64,000 nucleotides of DNA, from assembly GCA_000433035.1 (NCBI GenBank), contig FR890815.1:124001-188000 (forward strand), given 5' to 3'. Shown here one piece after another: positions 35,751-45,208 of the stretch. Position 1 is the first letter of the stretch; each line of letters begins with the position of its first letter. A program made the translations under genes and the position numbers. The DNA comes from Staphylococcus sp. CAG:324. GTDB lineage: Bacteria > Bacillota_I > Bacilli_A > ML615J-28 > CAG-313. Below the pieces are notes generated by a model, which made no database searches, had not been told where the DNA came from, and saw nothing but the letters and a program-made list of their open reading frames with translations.

Positions 35751-36423
35751 GATTACTTTACAAAAATATTTAGAAGAATATGTATTAAAGATTACTTTAG
35801 AAACACTTTATATGGTTGGGATTAGTGCTATCATTGCAACCATCATTGCTATCATTTTTGGAAGTGTTTTATATAACCTTAGAAAAAGTTCTAATAAAAG
35901 TTGTCAAGTTATTTATAAAATTTTAGATGTTTTAGTCAACCTTTTTCGAAGTCTTCCTTTTTTAATTTTAATTTTTTGGTTAATTCCTTTTACCAGATCA
36001 ATAATGAAAGTTTTTACTGGTGTGTCTAAATTTACCGGTAATACAGCGGCTATTGTTCCACTTACAATTGCTGCTATTCCTTTTTTCACCAAGATTATTG
36101 AAAATGCTTTAGTGGAAGTAGATGAGGATGTAATTGGGGCTGCAATATCACTTGGTCTAAATAGATTTCAGATTATTACAAAAGTTGTTATTAAGGAAGC
36201 TCTTCCTGCTATTGTTTCGGGTATTACTCTTGGACTGATTACTTTAGTTGGTTATAGTGCAATGGCAGGAGCGGTTGGCGCTGGTGGGATTGGTAATTTT
36301 GCTATTATCTATGGTCAGCAAAATTATGATATGAATGCCATTATTTATTCGGTTGTTACTGCAATTCTTTTGGTTGAAGCGATTCAACTTATTGGCAATT
36401 GTATTTATAAATTAGTAAAATAG
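35743..36423 (+). CDS. metI: Methionine ABC transporter, permease
   Basis: A 226-residue permease with five or six membrane helices and the binding-protein-dependent EAA loop EVDEDVIGAAISLGLNRFQ. FRSLPFLILIFWLIPFTR is typical of MetI. AAGGAGG (35727-35733) is nine bases before the ATG at 35743 but only three before one at 35737, so the second is chosen. Works with MetN and MetQ. Confidence 0.94.
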   Translation: MPKITLQKYLEEYVLKITLETLYMVGISAIIATIIAIIFGSVLYNLRKSSNKSCQVIYKILDVLVNLFRSLPFLILIFWLIPFTRSIMKVFTGVSKFTGNTAAIVPLTIAAIPFFTKIIENALVEVDEDVIGAAISLGLNRFQIITKVVIKEALPAIVSGITLGLITLVGYSAMAGAVGAGGIGNFAIIYGQQNYDMNAIIYSVVTAILLVEAIQLIGNCIYKLVK

Positions 36424-36436
36424 AAAGGATAAAAAG

Positions 36437-37252
36437 ATGATGAAAAAATTATTTTGTTTATGTTTGTGTTTAGTTAGTTTTTTATGTGTGCTTTCTTCTT
36501 GTAAAAAAGATGAAAATATTATTATTGTTGGAACAATGTATCAACCAGGAGAACCTATTTTAAATTTTGTTAAAGACAAGTTTGAAGAAAAAGGGTATCA
36601 ATTAAAAATTCAACTTTTTAATAATTTTAGTCTTCCCAATGATGCATTAGCAGAAAAATCAATTGATGCTAATTTATTTCAACATCAACCTTTTTTAGAT
36701 AATTATAATGAAGCTCAACATCAAGATTTGAAATCGGTTTTAGCATATTATGATTGTGTTTATGGCGGATATACTAAAAAACAAATTACAAGTGTTGAGG
36801 ATATACCTAATGGTTCAAAGATAACAATTGCTTCTGATGCTTCTAATTTAAGTCGATGCCTATATATTTTGCAAGCAACAGGATTAATTACTTTAGAAGA
36901 AAATATTGAAACAGCAATGATTGAAAATATTGTCAGTAATCCTAAAAATTTACAGATTGTACCTGTTTCAGCTGAATTAATTGCCCAAACGCTAGATGAT
37001 GAGGACACCTATTTAGGAATTGTTAATGCGACTTATGCGATTGCGGCAGGATTAACTGATAAACAACTTATTTGTCAAGAAGCTGATCCTCAACATAAAA
37101 ATGCGAATATTTTAGCAGTTAGAAGTGAAGATGTGCATAAACAGTGGGTGAAAGACTTGATTGAGGTTTTAACTGATGAAGAAACAATCCAGTTTATTCA
37201 AGATACATTTAAAGGCACAATTGTTCCTTATTGTCAAAGAGTAGATAATTAA
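36437..37252 (+). CDS. metQ: Methionine-binding lipoprotein
   Basis: A 271-residue NlpA/MetQ-family lipoprotein. The signal ends with lipobox VLSSC. VGTMYQPGEPILNFVKD, NLFQHQPFLDNYN and GIVNATYAIAAGL match the family fold that binds D- and L-methionine. It delivers substrate to MetNI and depends on the Lgt encoded at 16.2-17.1 kb. The start has two adjacent ATG codons; either fits the upstream AAAGGA. Confidence 0.94.
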   Translation: MMKKLFCLCLCLVSFLCVLSSCKKDENIIIVGTMYQPGEPILNFVKDKFEEKGYQLKIQLFNNFSLPNDALAEKSIDANLFQHQPFLDNYNEAQHQDLKSVLAYYDCVYGGYTKKQITSVEDIPNGSKITIASDASNLSRCLYILQATGLITLEENIETAMIENIVSNPKNLQIVPVSAELIAQTLDDEDTYLGIVNATYAIAAGLTDKQLICQEADPQHKNANILAVRSEDVHKQWVKDLIEVLTDEETIQFIQDTFKGTIVPYCQRVDN

Positions 37253-37315
37253 AATAGAAAAGGATAAAAGTAGTTTGGGATATAAGATGATAGGAAAGAT
37301 AAATAAGAGGTAAAT

Positions 37316-38251
37316 ATGAGAAAAAAACAAACAATTGGTTCAATAATGTTATTGATGACATCAATTATTTGGGGTTGTGCTTTTGTTGCGCAAAAGGTTG
37401 GTATGGATTACATTGGCCCTTTTTCCTTTTGTGGATTTAGATTTTTATTTTCTGCTAGTTTTCTTATCATAATTACAATATGTCGCGATTTCATTTTTTA
37501 TAAAAAATTATCTTTGTTTCAAATGGAAAAACAAAAACGAAAGAAAGTTTTTTTAGGAGGAATCCTTTGTGGAGTTTCACTTGCGATTGCTAGTGTTTTG
37601 CAACAATATTCAATGCAAGGAACAACAGCCGGTAAAGCAGGATTTATCACAGCCTTATATATTGTATTAGTACCAATTTTGGGAATGTTTATCAAAAAGA
37701 AAGTAAAAATAGTGGAATGGATCAGTGTTATCATTGCTCTTATCAGTTTAATTTTATTGTGCTTTCAAAAAGGAGAAGTAGGTGGAATTTTTTCTATTCA
37801 TAGTTATGATTGGGGACTTTTAGTTTGTGCGGTATTCTTTAGTATACAAATTTTATTTATTGATTATTTTGCAAAAGACAATGATTGTCTTATGATGTCA
37901 ACAATTCAATTTATTGTTTGTGCAAGCCTATCTTGTTTGTTAATGATTATTTTTGAAAAGCCACAAATGAATCAAGTAAAACATGCAATGATTCCCCTTT
38001 TATATGCAGGAATCGCATCCGGTGGAATTGCATATACTCTTCAATTTATTGGACAAAAGTATACAAGACCCATTGTGGCTTCTATTATAATGAGTTTAGA
38101 GTCAGTCGTATCGTTGCTTGCGGGGATGATATTAATCAATGAATCATTGACCTCAAGAGAGATGTGGGGTTGCGCGTTGATGTTTATGGCGATGATTATT
38201 TCCCAACTTCCTCTTCATAAATTTAACAAAAAAAGCAAAAATGAAGTATAA
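37316..38251 (+). CDS. EamA/DMT-family transporter
   Basis: A 311-residue protein of ten membrane helices in two EamA repeats. The first begins TSIIWGCAFVAQKVGMDYIGPFSFCGFRF and ends GTTAGKAGFITALYIVLVPILG, a common pattern of drug/metabolite exporters; the second repeat has YTLQFIGQKYTRP and SLESVVSLLAG. GAGGT precedes the ATG. Substrate is unknown. No terminator separates it from metQ, so some readthrough from the T-box unit is possible, and it might export a methionine-related compound (speculative). Confidence 0.88.
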   Translation: MRKKQTIGSIMLLMTSIIWGCAFVAQKVGMDYIGPFSFCGFRFLFSASFLIIITICRDFIFYKKLSLFQMEKQKRKKVFLGGILCGVSLAIASVLQQYSMQGTTAGKAGFITALYIVLVPILGMFIKKKVKIVEWISVIIALISLILLCFQKGEVGGIFSIHSYDWGLLVCAVFFSIQILFIDYFAKDNDCLMMSTIQFIVCASLSCLLMIIFEKPQMNQVKHAMIPLLYAGIASGGIAYTLQFIGQKYTRPIVASIIMSLESVVSLLAGMILINESLTSREMWGCALMFMAMIISQLPLHKFNKKSKNEV

Positions 38252-38290
38252 ATCAAGTATTTAGTTGTAAATACTTGATTTTCTTTTTTT
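38251..38290 (+). terminator. Terminator after the EamA gene
   Basis: AATCAAGTATTTA (38251-38263), loop GTTG, TAAATACTTGATT (38268-38280), then TTCTTTTTTT. Thirteen perfect pairs. Confidence 0.93.
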
Positions 38291-38366
38291 AAAAAATATA
38301 ATATTAAAAATAAAAATGCCTTTTTTGGTGTTATGTATAGTGTAAAGAGGAAGGAAATATATTTCT

Positions 38367-38873
38367 ATGCTACAAATTACAGAAGAACTAGTCGAAAAAT
38401 TGCGAAATAAAGATGAAGAAGCATTTCAAAAAATTTATAATGCTTATGTGAAACTTATCTATCATATTGCTTATTCGTATACTTACAATAAAGAAGATGC
38501 TGAAGACATCGTAAGTGAGGTTTTTATGAAGGTTATGCATTCCATTCATTCTTATCAAGAAAATGGCAAATTCAAAGAATGGATTAGTATGATTACAAGA
38601 AATGTATCTTTAAATTTTATAACCCGGGATAAAAATAAGGATATATTCAAAGATGACGAACGAATTCAAAGAGAGAAATGCAATCATTCTTCTAATAATG
38701 AGATGATAATGATGTTTGAGGAATTTCTTGATAAAGATACAACAAGTATTATGATATTAAGATTTATATATAATTATAAATTTAAAGATATTGCTGTAAT
38801 TTTGAATATGACAATAGGTAAGGTTCAAAGTTTGTATTATGATGGACTAGATAAACTTAGAAAGGTGTATTAA
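38367..38873 (+). CDS. ECF-type sigma-70 factor
   Basis: A 168-residue short sigma factor with only regions 2 and 4. Region 2 has YNKEDAEDIVSEVFMKVM and FKEWISMITRNVSLNF; region 4 has LRFIYNYKFKDIAVILNMTIGKVQSLYYDGLDKLR. It directly precedes an RsgI-type transmembrane anti-sigma gene (one base between stop and start). The pair should respond to an envelope signal. GAGGAAGG is the ribosome-binding site. Target genes are unknown. Confidence 0.9.
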   Translation: MLQITEELVEKLRNKDEEAFQKIYNAYVKLIYHIAYSYTYNKEDAEDIVSEVFMKVMHSIHSYQENGKFKEWISMITRNVSLNFITRDKNKDIFKDDERIQREKCNHSSNNEMIMMFEEFLDKDTTSIMILRFIYNYKFKDIAVILNMTIGKVQSLYYDGLDKLRKVY

Positions 38874-38874
38874 A

Positions 38875-40263
38875 ATGTCAAAATTAGAAAAGAAATTAAA
38901 AACAGATATGAGAAAAAAAATGCTAGATACCAATCCTAGCGATGAATTATATGAAAGGGTGAAAAAAGAATTGAATATGAAGGAAAAGCAAAAACAATAT
39001 CAAGTAAATAAGCCTTATAAAAGATGGGTTCCGATTTTTGCTACTTCATTTTGTATTTTACTTGCTATTGTAATAGGAGTTATAGCCCTCAACAATAAAA
39101 AAGTAAATGCTAAAGAATACAATGCTATTGTGCAAGTAGATGTGAATCCAAGTATTCAGATGGTAGTAGATGAAGAAAATAGGGTTTTATCCATAACAGG
39201 ATTAAATGATGAAGGTAAAATGATTATTTATGGTGAGGCAATCGTTGGTAAAAATTTAGATGAAGCTTTAGAAATTATTGTAAAGATTGAAACAGATTTA
39301 GGCTATCTTGTAGAGGGTAGTGATGAGAATAAAGTAACCTTAACAATTAGTGCTAACACTGAAGAAATTACGAATAAAATAGAAGAATTCTCTCGAAATA
39401 CTTTAAATAAGGTTTTAGAAGAAACAGGAGTTATAGCAACAATTGAAACAGCCAAAGGGTATGCAGAAGAGGAATTAAAACTTCTTGCAAAAGAGTTAGA
39501 TCCAACTTTAACTGAAGAAGAAATCAATAATTTTAATTATAATGATTATGTTCATGTTGTTCAATTATATCATTTAGAAGTAGCAGATTTAGCAAGTGTT
39601 AAACTTGAGGAAATGTATAATGAATTTAAAAATTATCAAATTTCAATTACTGAAAAAGAAGCTGTTAAAAATGCGGTGAATCATTTAGATATAATATATC
39701 AAGGTTTGATTCATGCATATAATCTTGCTTATGATGCATTAAATAATGCCTATACAAGTATGCAAGATGGGTATTATAGTCAGTTTATTGACCCAACCTC
39801 AGAGTATCAAAAAGCTTGGTTAGAGTTAGCAGAATTAAAACAAGCATATCTTGATCAAAGAGTTGTAGTGGCTAATCTAACTGAAGAAGAAACAGATGAA
39901 AAGATATTTCAAGAAGTACAAAAACTTGAAAGTTTAAAAAGGGAATATGAGGCTAAACTTGCTATCTTAGAAAGCATTGAAAAGGCAAGCAGTATGGTAT
40001 ACGAGACATTAGTATTAGTTTTTGAAACTTCTCTTGAGACAATGAAAAAGATTGAAGAACAATTACCTGATTCTATTCAAACGATTACTTTTGAAGCGTT
40101 AATTGATACTGAAAATAAATTAAATGAATTTAAACAAGAGGTATGTGATACTTTTGAAGCCAAATATCAAGAAGCAATTGACAATGCAAAAGAAACATTA
40201 CAAGCACGTAAAGAGGCATTAAGAGCTTCGCTTCACAATAATGATAGTCAGTCATACGAATAA
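38875..40263 (+). CDS. RsgI-type transmembrane anti-sigma factor with autocleavage-type domain
   Basis: A 462-residue protein: a basic cytoplasmic part of about 50 residues that should hold the sigma factor, one membrane helix (about 51-72), then an outside domain beginning YNAIVQVDVNPSIQMVVD. The D-V-N-P-S-I segment (Asn91-Pro92) is where RsgI/SEAL domains are known to cut themselves before regulated intramembrane proteolysis. The rest (about 200-462) is acidic and strongly helical, probably coiled coil, rather than a carbohydrate-binding domain. Partner of the ECF sigma factor just upstream. The autocleavage is inferred from the motif. Confidence 0.82.
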   Translation: MSKLEKKLKTDMRKKMLDTNPSDELYERVKKELNMKEKQKQYQVNKPYKRWVPIFATSFCILLAIVIGVIALNNKKVNAKEYNAIVQVDVNPSIQMVVDEENRVLSITGLNDEGKMIIYGEAIVGKNLDEALEIIVKIETDLGYLVEGSDENKVTLTISANTEEITNKIEEFSRNTLNKVLEETGVIATIETAKGYAEEELKLLAKELDPTLTEEEINNFNYNDYVHVVQLYHLEVADLASVKLEEMYNEFKNYQISITEKEAVKNAVNHLDIIYQGLIHAYNLAYDALNNAYTSMQDGYYSQFIDPTSEYQKAWLELAELKQAYLDQRVVVANLTEEETDEKIFQEVQKLESLKREYEAKLAILESIEKASSMVYETLVLVFETSLETMKKIEEQLPDSIQTITFEALIDTENKLNEFKQEVCDTFEAKYQEAIDNAKETLQARKEALRASLHNNDSQSYE

Positions 40264-40279
40264 AGGAGTATAGGGGTCT

Positions 40280-40318
40280 AAAGTTAACTATTTAAAAATA
40301 GATAGTTAACTTTTTTTG
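40280..40318 (+). terminator. Terminator after the sigma/anti-sigma pair
   Basis: AAAGTTAACTAT (40280-40291) pairs with ATAGTTAACTTT (40302-40313) and is followed by a T run. Confidence 0.92.
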
Positions 40319-40705
40319 TTATAAAAAGGAAGATAAAATCAAAGGGTATGGTTAGGATTCCTTGTAAAAAGAAATACAATGAAAATGATGAAGGAAGTAT
40401 AACATAATAATATGATAGATAGCAGTATTTAATGAAAGTTCAAAAGGGATTTGAGATGAAAAAAGATTGTACAATTTATGATTAAATTTTGAAAGTTGCT
40501 TTTTGGATGATTGGCAATAAATTGAATAAAAATATGATAGAAAAGTTAAAAATGACAAATAATATAAAAGATAAAAACAATGTAAAGTAAATATTATGGT
40601 AAAATGATACTAGAAATAAGTATCATTTTTTAATTTAAATAATAAGTAATTTCATTCTTTTTGTGCTTTCTAGTTATGAATTTATGTATTCTATTTGATT
40701 TGCTA
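40319..40705 (+). other. Gene-free stretch with a possible short transcript
   Basis: No gene with a credible start was found on either strand. TTGGCA (40511-40516), 16 bases, TATGAT (40533-40538) could start a transcript of about 88 bases that ends at a clear terminator: AAAATGATACT (40601-40611) with AGTATCATTTT (40619-40629) and a T tail. A 12-codon ORF lies inside but lacks a ribosome-binding site. The terminator is solid; the small RNA is only a possibility. Confidence 0.4.
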
Positions 40706-40734
40706 TTGTAAAAAAACTTAAAAAATGTTAAAAT
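40706..40734 (+). promoter_or_regulatory. Extended -10 promoter of the ABC fusion operon
   Basis: TTGTAA (40706-40711), 17 bases, TAAAAT (40729-40734) preceded by TGT. Just downstream, TTACAATGCA (40751-40760) and TGCAATGTAA (40771-40780) form a near-perfect dyad with one mismatched position, a possible operator or leader hairpin before the Shine-Dalgarno. Confidence 0.75.
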
Positions 40735-40791
40735 ATTTAAGTAATATGGATTACAATGCAAAATAAATTATGCAATGTAAAGAGGTAGATT

Positions 40792-42975
40792 ATGACAAAT
40801 ACTAGTAGTGAACATACTAATATATCAAGTGTAGCAATTCATAAAATAGAAAATAATAGTCGAAAAAAAATAAAATTCATCCCACTTTTATTTGAAAGAG
40901 GATTACCAATCTTATTAATTATTCTTTTTACGATAAGACTTTTTAGTTATACGACTCAAATTGATCGATATATTGGTCTTGATTCATCGCCAATCTCTAA
41001 AGCAAAAACAATTTTGGCTCTAATAGCTATTTGGTTACAATATACGGGAGTGCTTATCACTATTTTAAGAGCTTTTTTCCATTTTAAAACAATAATTAAT
41101 TTAGCAAGAATTATCACTTTACCAATTTATCTTTTAAATGTATTGATGTTACCATCCATAATGGTATTATTTGTTGGTCATAATAATATTAGTGTGTTAA
41201 AGGTGTGTTATCTTTTAGAAAGTATGTTAGGAATAATACTTAGTATATATTATATTCTTCATGATAGGAAGATGAAAACGAATGTTAAGGAAGTATTGAT
41301 GACATTTGGAATTTTACTTCTAATGATGATTGCATCCCTACCATCCTATTTTGTCCAATTTGCTTTTGGGTATGGTAAAGATACAATTGTTGTCAAAGAC
41401 ATTAGTTTTTATCATCGTATATTGATATATATTGGTATTATCGTTCCCTTTATTTTATATTTTGCTTTAAGAAATAAAACCGAAGAAGTTATTCGTTTTT
41501 CTTTAATATATATATCGGTTGCTACAATGGTAGGCTTTATTGTAAATTATGATTATACTAATTTTTCTCAACCTTGGACATGGCCATTTCATTTGTGTAA
41601 TACTGCAATGTTTATTATTCCGCTATGCTTAATTTTTAAATTTAAACGATTATTTTATTTTACATATTTTATTAATGTTTTTGGCGCTTTAATAGCAATG
41701 CTTATGCCAAACTATGACGATGGTACTAACATTTTAAGTATGAGAATTTTTAATTTTTGGTTTAATCATTGGATTGCTTTCTTTATGCCATTATTAATCG
41801 TTGCATTAAAACAATTTAAAAGGCCTAAAATTAAAGAATTTTATTGGTCAATGATTTGGTTTTTAGGATATTTTGTTCTAGCATTATTTTTAAATGTTTA
41901 TTTTACTGCTAATGGTCATGAAACAGATTTTTTCTTTATCAATAGTAATTTTGTTGCTGATAAACTAGGAGAATGGGCCGAGAAACTATTTAATATTTCC
42001 GCAACTATTACCATTGGAAATAAGGTTTTAACCTTTCATCCTGTATATCAAATTCTTTTCTTTGCGACTTATGTTGCTTTAGGTCTTGCAATTTGGTTTG
42101 TATATGCAGAATTCTTTAGGATAGCAGATAGCCATTATGAACTCCATGTAAAATTAAAGAAAATTAAACAAGATGAAATTGCTAGAAAATCAGTACCTAG
42201 TAAAGTAAGAAAGGAAGAATTTATGAGGGAGCAACAAACAAGACTAGCTAAACTGCAATTGATTCATTTTTCTAAAAAATATGCTACAAGTAAAGTTTAT
42301 GCGGTAGAAGATGCCAATTTAGAGGTAAATCAAGGTGAAATTTTTGGCTTTTTAGGACCAAATGGAGCAGGAAAATCAACAATTATTAAAAGTATTGTAG
42401 GAATACAACCAATCACAGAAGGGAATATTGAAATTTGTGGATATGATGTGAGTAAAAATTCTGTAGAAGCAAAATATAATATTGGCTATGTGCCAGATCA
42501 TTATGCTTTGTATGAAAAATTAACAGGAAGGGAATATATTAATTATATTGCGGATATCTATGAGGTATCTCAAGAAGAAAGAAATACTCGTATCGAAAAA
42601 TATATTAAAATTTTTGAACTGGAGGCATCAATTGATAGTAAAATTAGAACTTATTCGCATGGAATGAAACAAAAGATTACGATTATGTCTGCTCTTGTTC
42701 ACAATCCTAAAGTTTGGATTTTAGACGAACCACTAACAGGGCTCGATCCAAATAGCATATATCAAGTAAAAGAGTGTATGAAGCAACATGCTGCTGAAGG
42801 AAATATTGTTTTCTTTAGTTCCCATTTAATTGATATTGTAGAAAAACTATGTGGTCGGATTGCTATTATTAAAAAAGGTCATATCAAATGTATAAAAAGT
42901 GTTGATGAAATAGAAGCATCAGGTATTTCATTAGAACAATTCTATTTAAATACAATTGAAAATGATGAGGATTAG
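40792..42975 (+). CDS. YwaF-like membrane protein fused to an ABC ATPase
   Basis: A 727-residue fusion. Residues ~25-470 hold about ten to twelve membrane helices, with a central part like the YwaF/TIGR02206 family (WTWPFHLCNTAMF, FNHWIAFFMPLL). Residues ~485-727 are a complete ABC ATPase: Walker A GPNGAGKST (about 522-530), signature TYSHGMKQKI, Walker B VWILDEPLTGLDPN, switch histidine FFSSHL. The next gene is a permease whose size and layout suit a partner for this ATPase. GAGGT is the ribosome-binding site. Such a fusion is unusual in my knowledge; the YwaF-like half could sense or present a substrate. Function unknown. Confidence 0.85.
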   Translation: MTNTSSEHTNISSVAIHKIENNSRKKIKFIPLLFERGLPILLIILFTIRLFSYTTQIDRYIGLDSSPISKAKTILALIAIWLQYTGVLITILRAFFHFKTIINLARIITLPIYLLNVLMLPSIMVLFVGHNNISVLKVCYLLESMLGIILSIYYILHDRKMKTNVKEVLMTFGILLLMMIASLPSYFVQFAFGYGKDTIVVKDISFYHRILIYIGIIVPFILYFALRNKTEEVIRFSLIYISVATMVGFIVNYDYTNFSQPWTWPFHLCNTAMFIIPLCLIFKFKRLFYFTYFINVFGALIAMLMPNYDDGTNILSMRIFNFWFNHWIAFFMPLLIVALKQFKRPKIKEFYWSMIWFLGYFVLALFLNVYFTANGHETDFFFINSNFVADKLGEWAEKLFNISATITIGNKVLTFHPVYQILFFATYVALGLAIWFVYAEFFRIADSHYELHVKLKKIKQDEIARKSVPSKVRKEEFMREQQTRLAKLQLIHFSKKYATSKVYAVEDANLEVNQGEIFGFLGPNGAGKSTIIKSIVGIQPITEGNIEICGYDVSKNSVEAKYNIGYVPDHYALYEKLTGREYINYIADIYEVSQEERNTRIEKYIKIFELEASIDSKIRTYSHGMKQKITIMSALVHNPKVWILDEPLTGLDPNSIYQVKECMKQHAAEGNIVFFSSHLIDIVEKLCGRIAIIKKGHIKCIKSVDEIEASGISLEQFYLNTIENDED

Positions 42976-42981
42976 TAGAAT

Positions 42982-44718
42982 ATGAAAGCCGTTATTCAAA
43001 ATGAAATGACAGATGCTATGAAACATAAAACTAATAGTATGAAACAACTTAAAACGCTTGTTTTGATGCAACTTCGTGATAAATTAGATTTAAGCTTTGT
43101 TAAAGATCGCAAACAACTTTTAAGAGTAATTATTTTTGGTATTTTAAAATTTGCAATTGTTGCTGCTATTTCATATATTGTGTTATCTCTTTCTCTAACA
43201 ATTGGACTTTTTTATAATAGTGAATTTCCTAGTGTAATGGTATTAATTTTAACAATTTCACTTGGACTATCTTTGATATCATGTACATTTGAGTTAACAA
43301 ATAATTTATATTTTTCTGAGGATAATCGAGTTTTGATTACGTTACCAGTGGATACTAATAAAATTTTTGTTTCTAAAATTATTGTTTTTTACTTGTATGA
43401 ATTGAAGAAAAGTTTAAATTTTTTGATGCCTTTAACGCTTTCTTGTGTATTGTTACTTGTCACTAAAGGTTTTTGTTCTTTATGGATGTTTTTGTGGATT
43501 TTTATCCCGCTTGTTTTCATCTTAATGTTACCTGTTTTAATTGGTTCATTATTGTCAATTCTTGTGATGTATATCAAAAGATTTTTGAAAAAAGTGCCAG
43601 TCCTTCAAGTACTATTGTTTATTAGTATTTTGATATTGGCTATTATAGGTATTGTTTATCTTATTGGATTAATACCAGAGAATATTGATTTAATCGCTCA
43701 GTGGCCTACTGTAAGTAGAAATATTAGAGAATTTCTGCTAATGATTGAAAGTAAACTATCAATAATGAGTCAGATGGTTAGTATTATCATTGGTAATTTT
43801 ACCCATAAACAAGTTTATGCCCTAAATTGGATGACATTTGTTAAACTAGGTATTTTAATTGGTATTTGCTTTGTTTTAGTTATTTTAGTTTATTTCATTT
43901 CACGACCGATTTTCTTCGGAATGATGTCTAAAAACTTTGAAATTAAGAAACGAATTGGTGATGATAAACCCAATAAGAAACATAATAAATATTTGACCTT
44001 TATTGATAAAGAATTTAAAATTAATTTACGAACTATTAATATTTCGGTCAATTATTTAATGGTTTATATTATTGTACCTATTTTAATTTTATTTTTAAAT
44101 GCAATGTATAAAGCTATGGATACAAGACAACTTGGTGATTTGTTAATTTATACATTCAATATATTATTGATTTGTTTACCATTATTAGCTTCTAATGCTT
44201 TAGTTGCAACCTATTATAGTCGTGAAGGTCGCGCGGGATATATGAAAAAAACCAAACCTATTTATGCCGCATATCCACTATTTACTAAATTGGTTTTTAA
44301 TGTTATTTTTTCAATACCTACTGTTTTTGTTACTTGTGCAATTTTTGGTAGTTCGGTTTCCTTTAGTATTGGTGAAATTGTGATTTTGGGATTTGCTATT
44401 TTATTTTTACATTTAGGTCATATGATTTATAGTGCTAATCTCGATATAATGAATCCACAAAATGAACAATATGCAACAACAGGTGGAATCATTGATAATC
44501 CTAATGAAAATAAATCAACGATTTTAGCCTTTATTCTTTCAGCCGTCTATGCGATAATTGCTTATAAATTGTTATCTGAGGCAAGTTTAGGTAGTGAGGT
44601 AGGTAGCGTAATGTTAGGACTTTTCAAATTGATGGTAATTAGTATAGCCTTTTTTGGATCTACGCTTTTAATGTTTATCAAACGTATTAAGGCTTTCTAT
44701 TATGAAATCCAGGGGTGA
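42982..44718 (+). CDS. ABC exporter permease
   Basis: A 578-residue protein with about twelve hydrophobic segments, starting with a soluble basic part of 45 residues. Layout resembles ABC-2-type exporters of Bacillota (paired six-helix halves, a long hydrophilic loop around residues 310-350 with KKRIGDDKPNKKHNKY). It lies seven bases after the fusion ATPase, so it is the permease of the same transporter. Substrate unknown. It overlaps the frame of the next gene slightly upstream of that gene's start. Confidence 0.82.
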   Translation: MKAVIQNEMTDAMKHKTNSMKQLKTLVLMQLRDKLDLSFVKDRKQLLRVIIFGILKFAIVAAISYIVLSLSLTIGLFYNSEFPSVMVLILTISLGLSLISCTFELTNNLYFSEDNRVLITLPVDTNKIFVSKIIVFYLYELKKSLNFLMPLTLSCVLLLVTKGFCSLWMFLWIFIPLVFILMLPVLIGSLLSILVMYIKRFLKKVPVLQVLLFISILILAIIGIVYLIGLIPENIDLIAQWPTVSRNIREFLLMIESKLSIMSQMVSIIIGNFTHKQVYALNWMTFVKLGILIGICFVLVILVYFISRPIFFGMMSKNFEIKKRIGDDKPNKKHNKYLTFIDKEFKINLRTINISVNYLMVYIIVPILILFLNAMYKAMDTRQLGDLLIYTFNILLICLPLLASNALVATYYSREGRAGYMKKTKPIYAAYPLFTKLVFNVIFSIPTVFVTCAIFGSSVSFSIGEIVILGFAILFLHLGHMIYSANLDIMNPQNEQYATTGGIIDNPNENKSTILAFILSAVYAIIAYKLLSEASLGSEVGSVMLGLFKLMVISIAFFGSTLLMFIKRIKAFYYEIQG

Positions 44719-44722
44719 TGAA

Positions 44723-45181
44723 ATGAAAAAATCAGTTATTATAACAATTATTGTGATTTATGTATTAGCTATTGTAGTGGTTGGTTTTATTGGTTTAAAA
44801 ATGAAGGTATATGATGAACAAAAATATGTTGAAAAGATTGAATGTATTTCTGATGGATATAAAGATTATGATCCAAATACAGAAACAGGACTTGCTAAAA
44901 TTCATGCTGGATATATTGGATATATTAAAAAAGATTATAAAAGTGGTTTAAAAGTAGAAATTAAATGTCGTATTACTCCAGATAATGCTACTCATAAAAA
45001 ATTGGAGTATATTTATGATGAAAATTCAACAATTTATAAATTAACGACAAACAGTGATGGTACTGCAACCATAGAATTTTTAAAAGGAGGAGTAGCTACT
45101 ATTATAATTAGATCAACCGATAGTAAACAAACTCAAATCAAAATAGAAGTAAGTGCGTTTGATTGGAGTATTCTTGGCTAA
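44723..45181 (+). CDS. Small membrane-anchored extracellular protein
   Basis: A 152-residue protein with one N-terminal membrane helix and an outside domain that ends with an Ig-like beta pattern (TIEFLKGGVATIIIRSTDS). An ATG at 44702 is in frame, but AGGGGTGAT at 44711-44719 is placed for the ATG at 44723. Third gene of the transporter operon; it could be an accessory subunit or a substrate-related factor. No family recognised. Confidence 0.72.
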   Translation: MKKSVIITIIVIYVLAIVVVGFIGLKMKVYDEQKYVEKIECISDGYKDYDPNTETGLAKIHAGYIGYIKKDYKSGLKVEIKCRITPDNATHKKLEYIYDENSTIYKLTTNSDGTATIEFLKGGVATIIIRSTDSKQTQIKIEVSAFDWSILG

Positions 45182-45208
45182 TTATTTTTAAAGAAAGGAA
45201 AGAAAAAA

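Noticed and set aside
40352..40558. A 68-codon minus-strand frame in the gap before the ABC fusion
   Set aside because: Low-complexity Phe/Ser/Tyr/Leu sequence without a ribosome-binding site.
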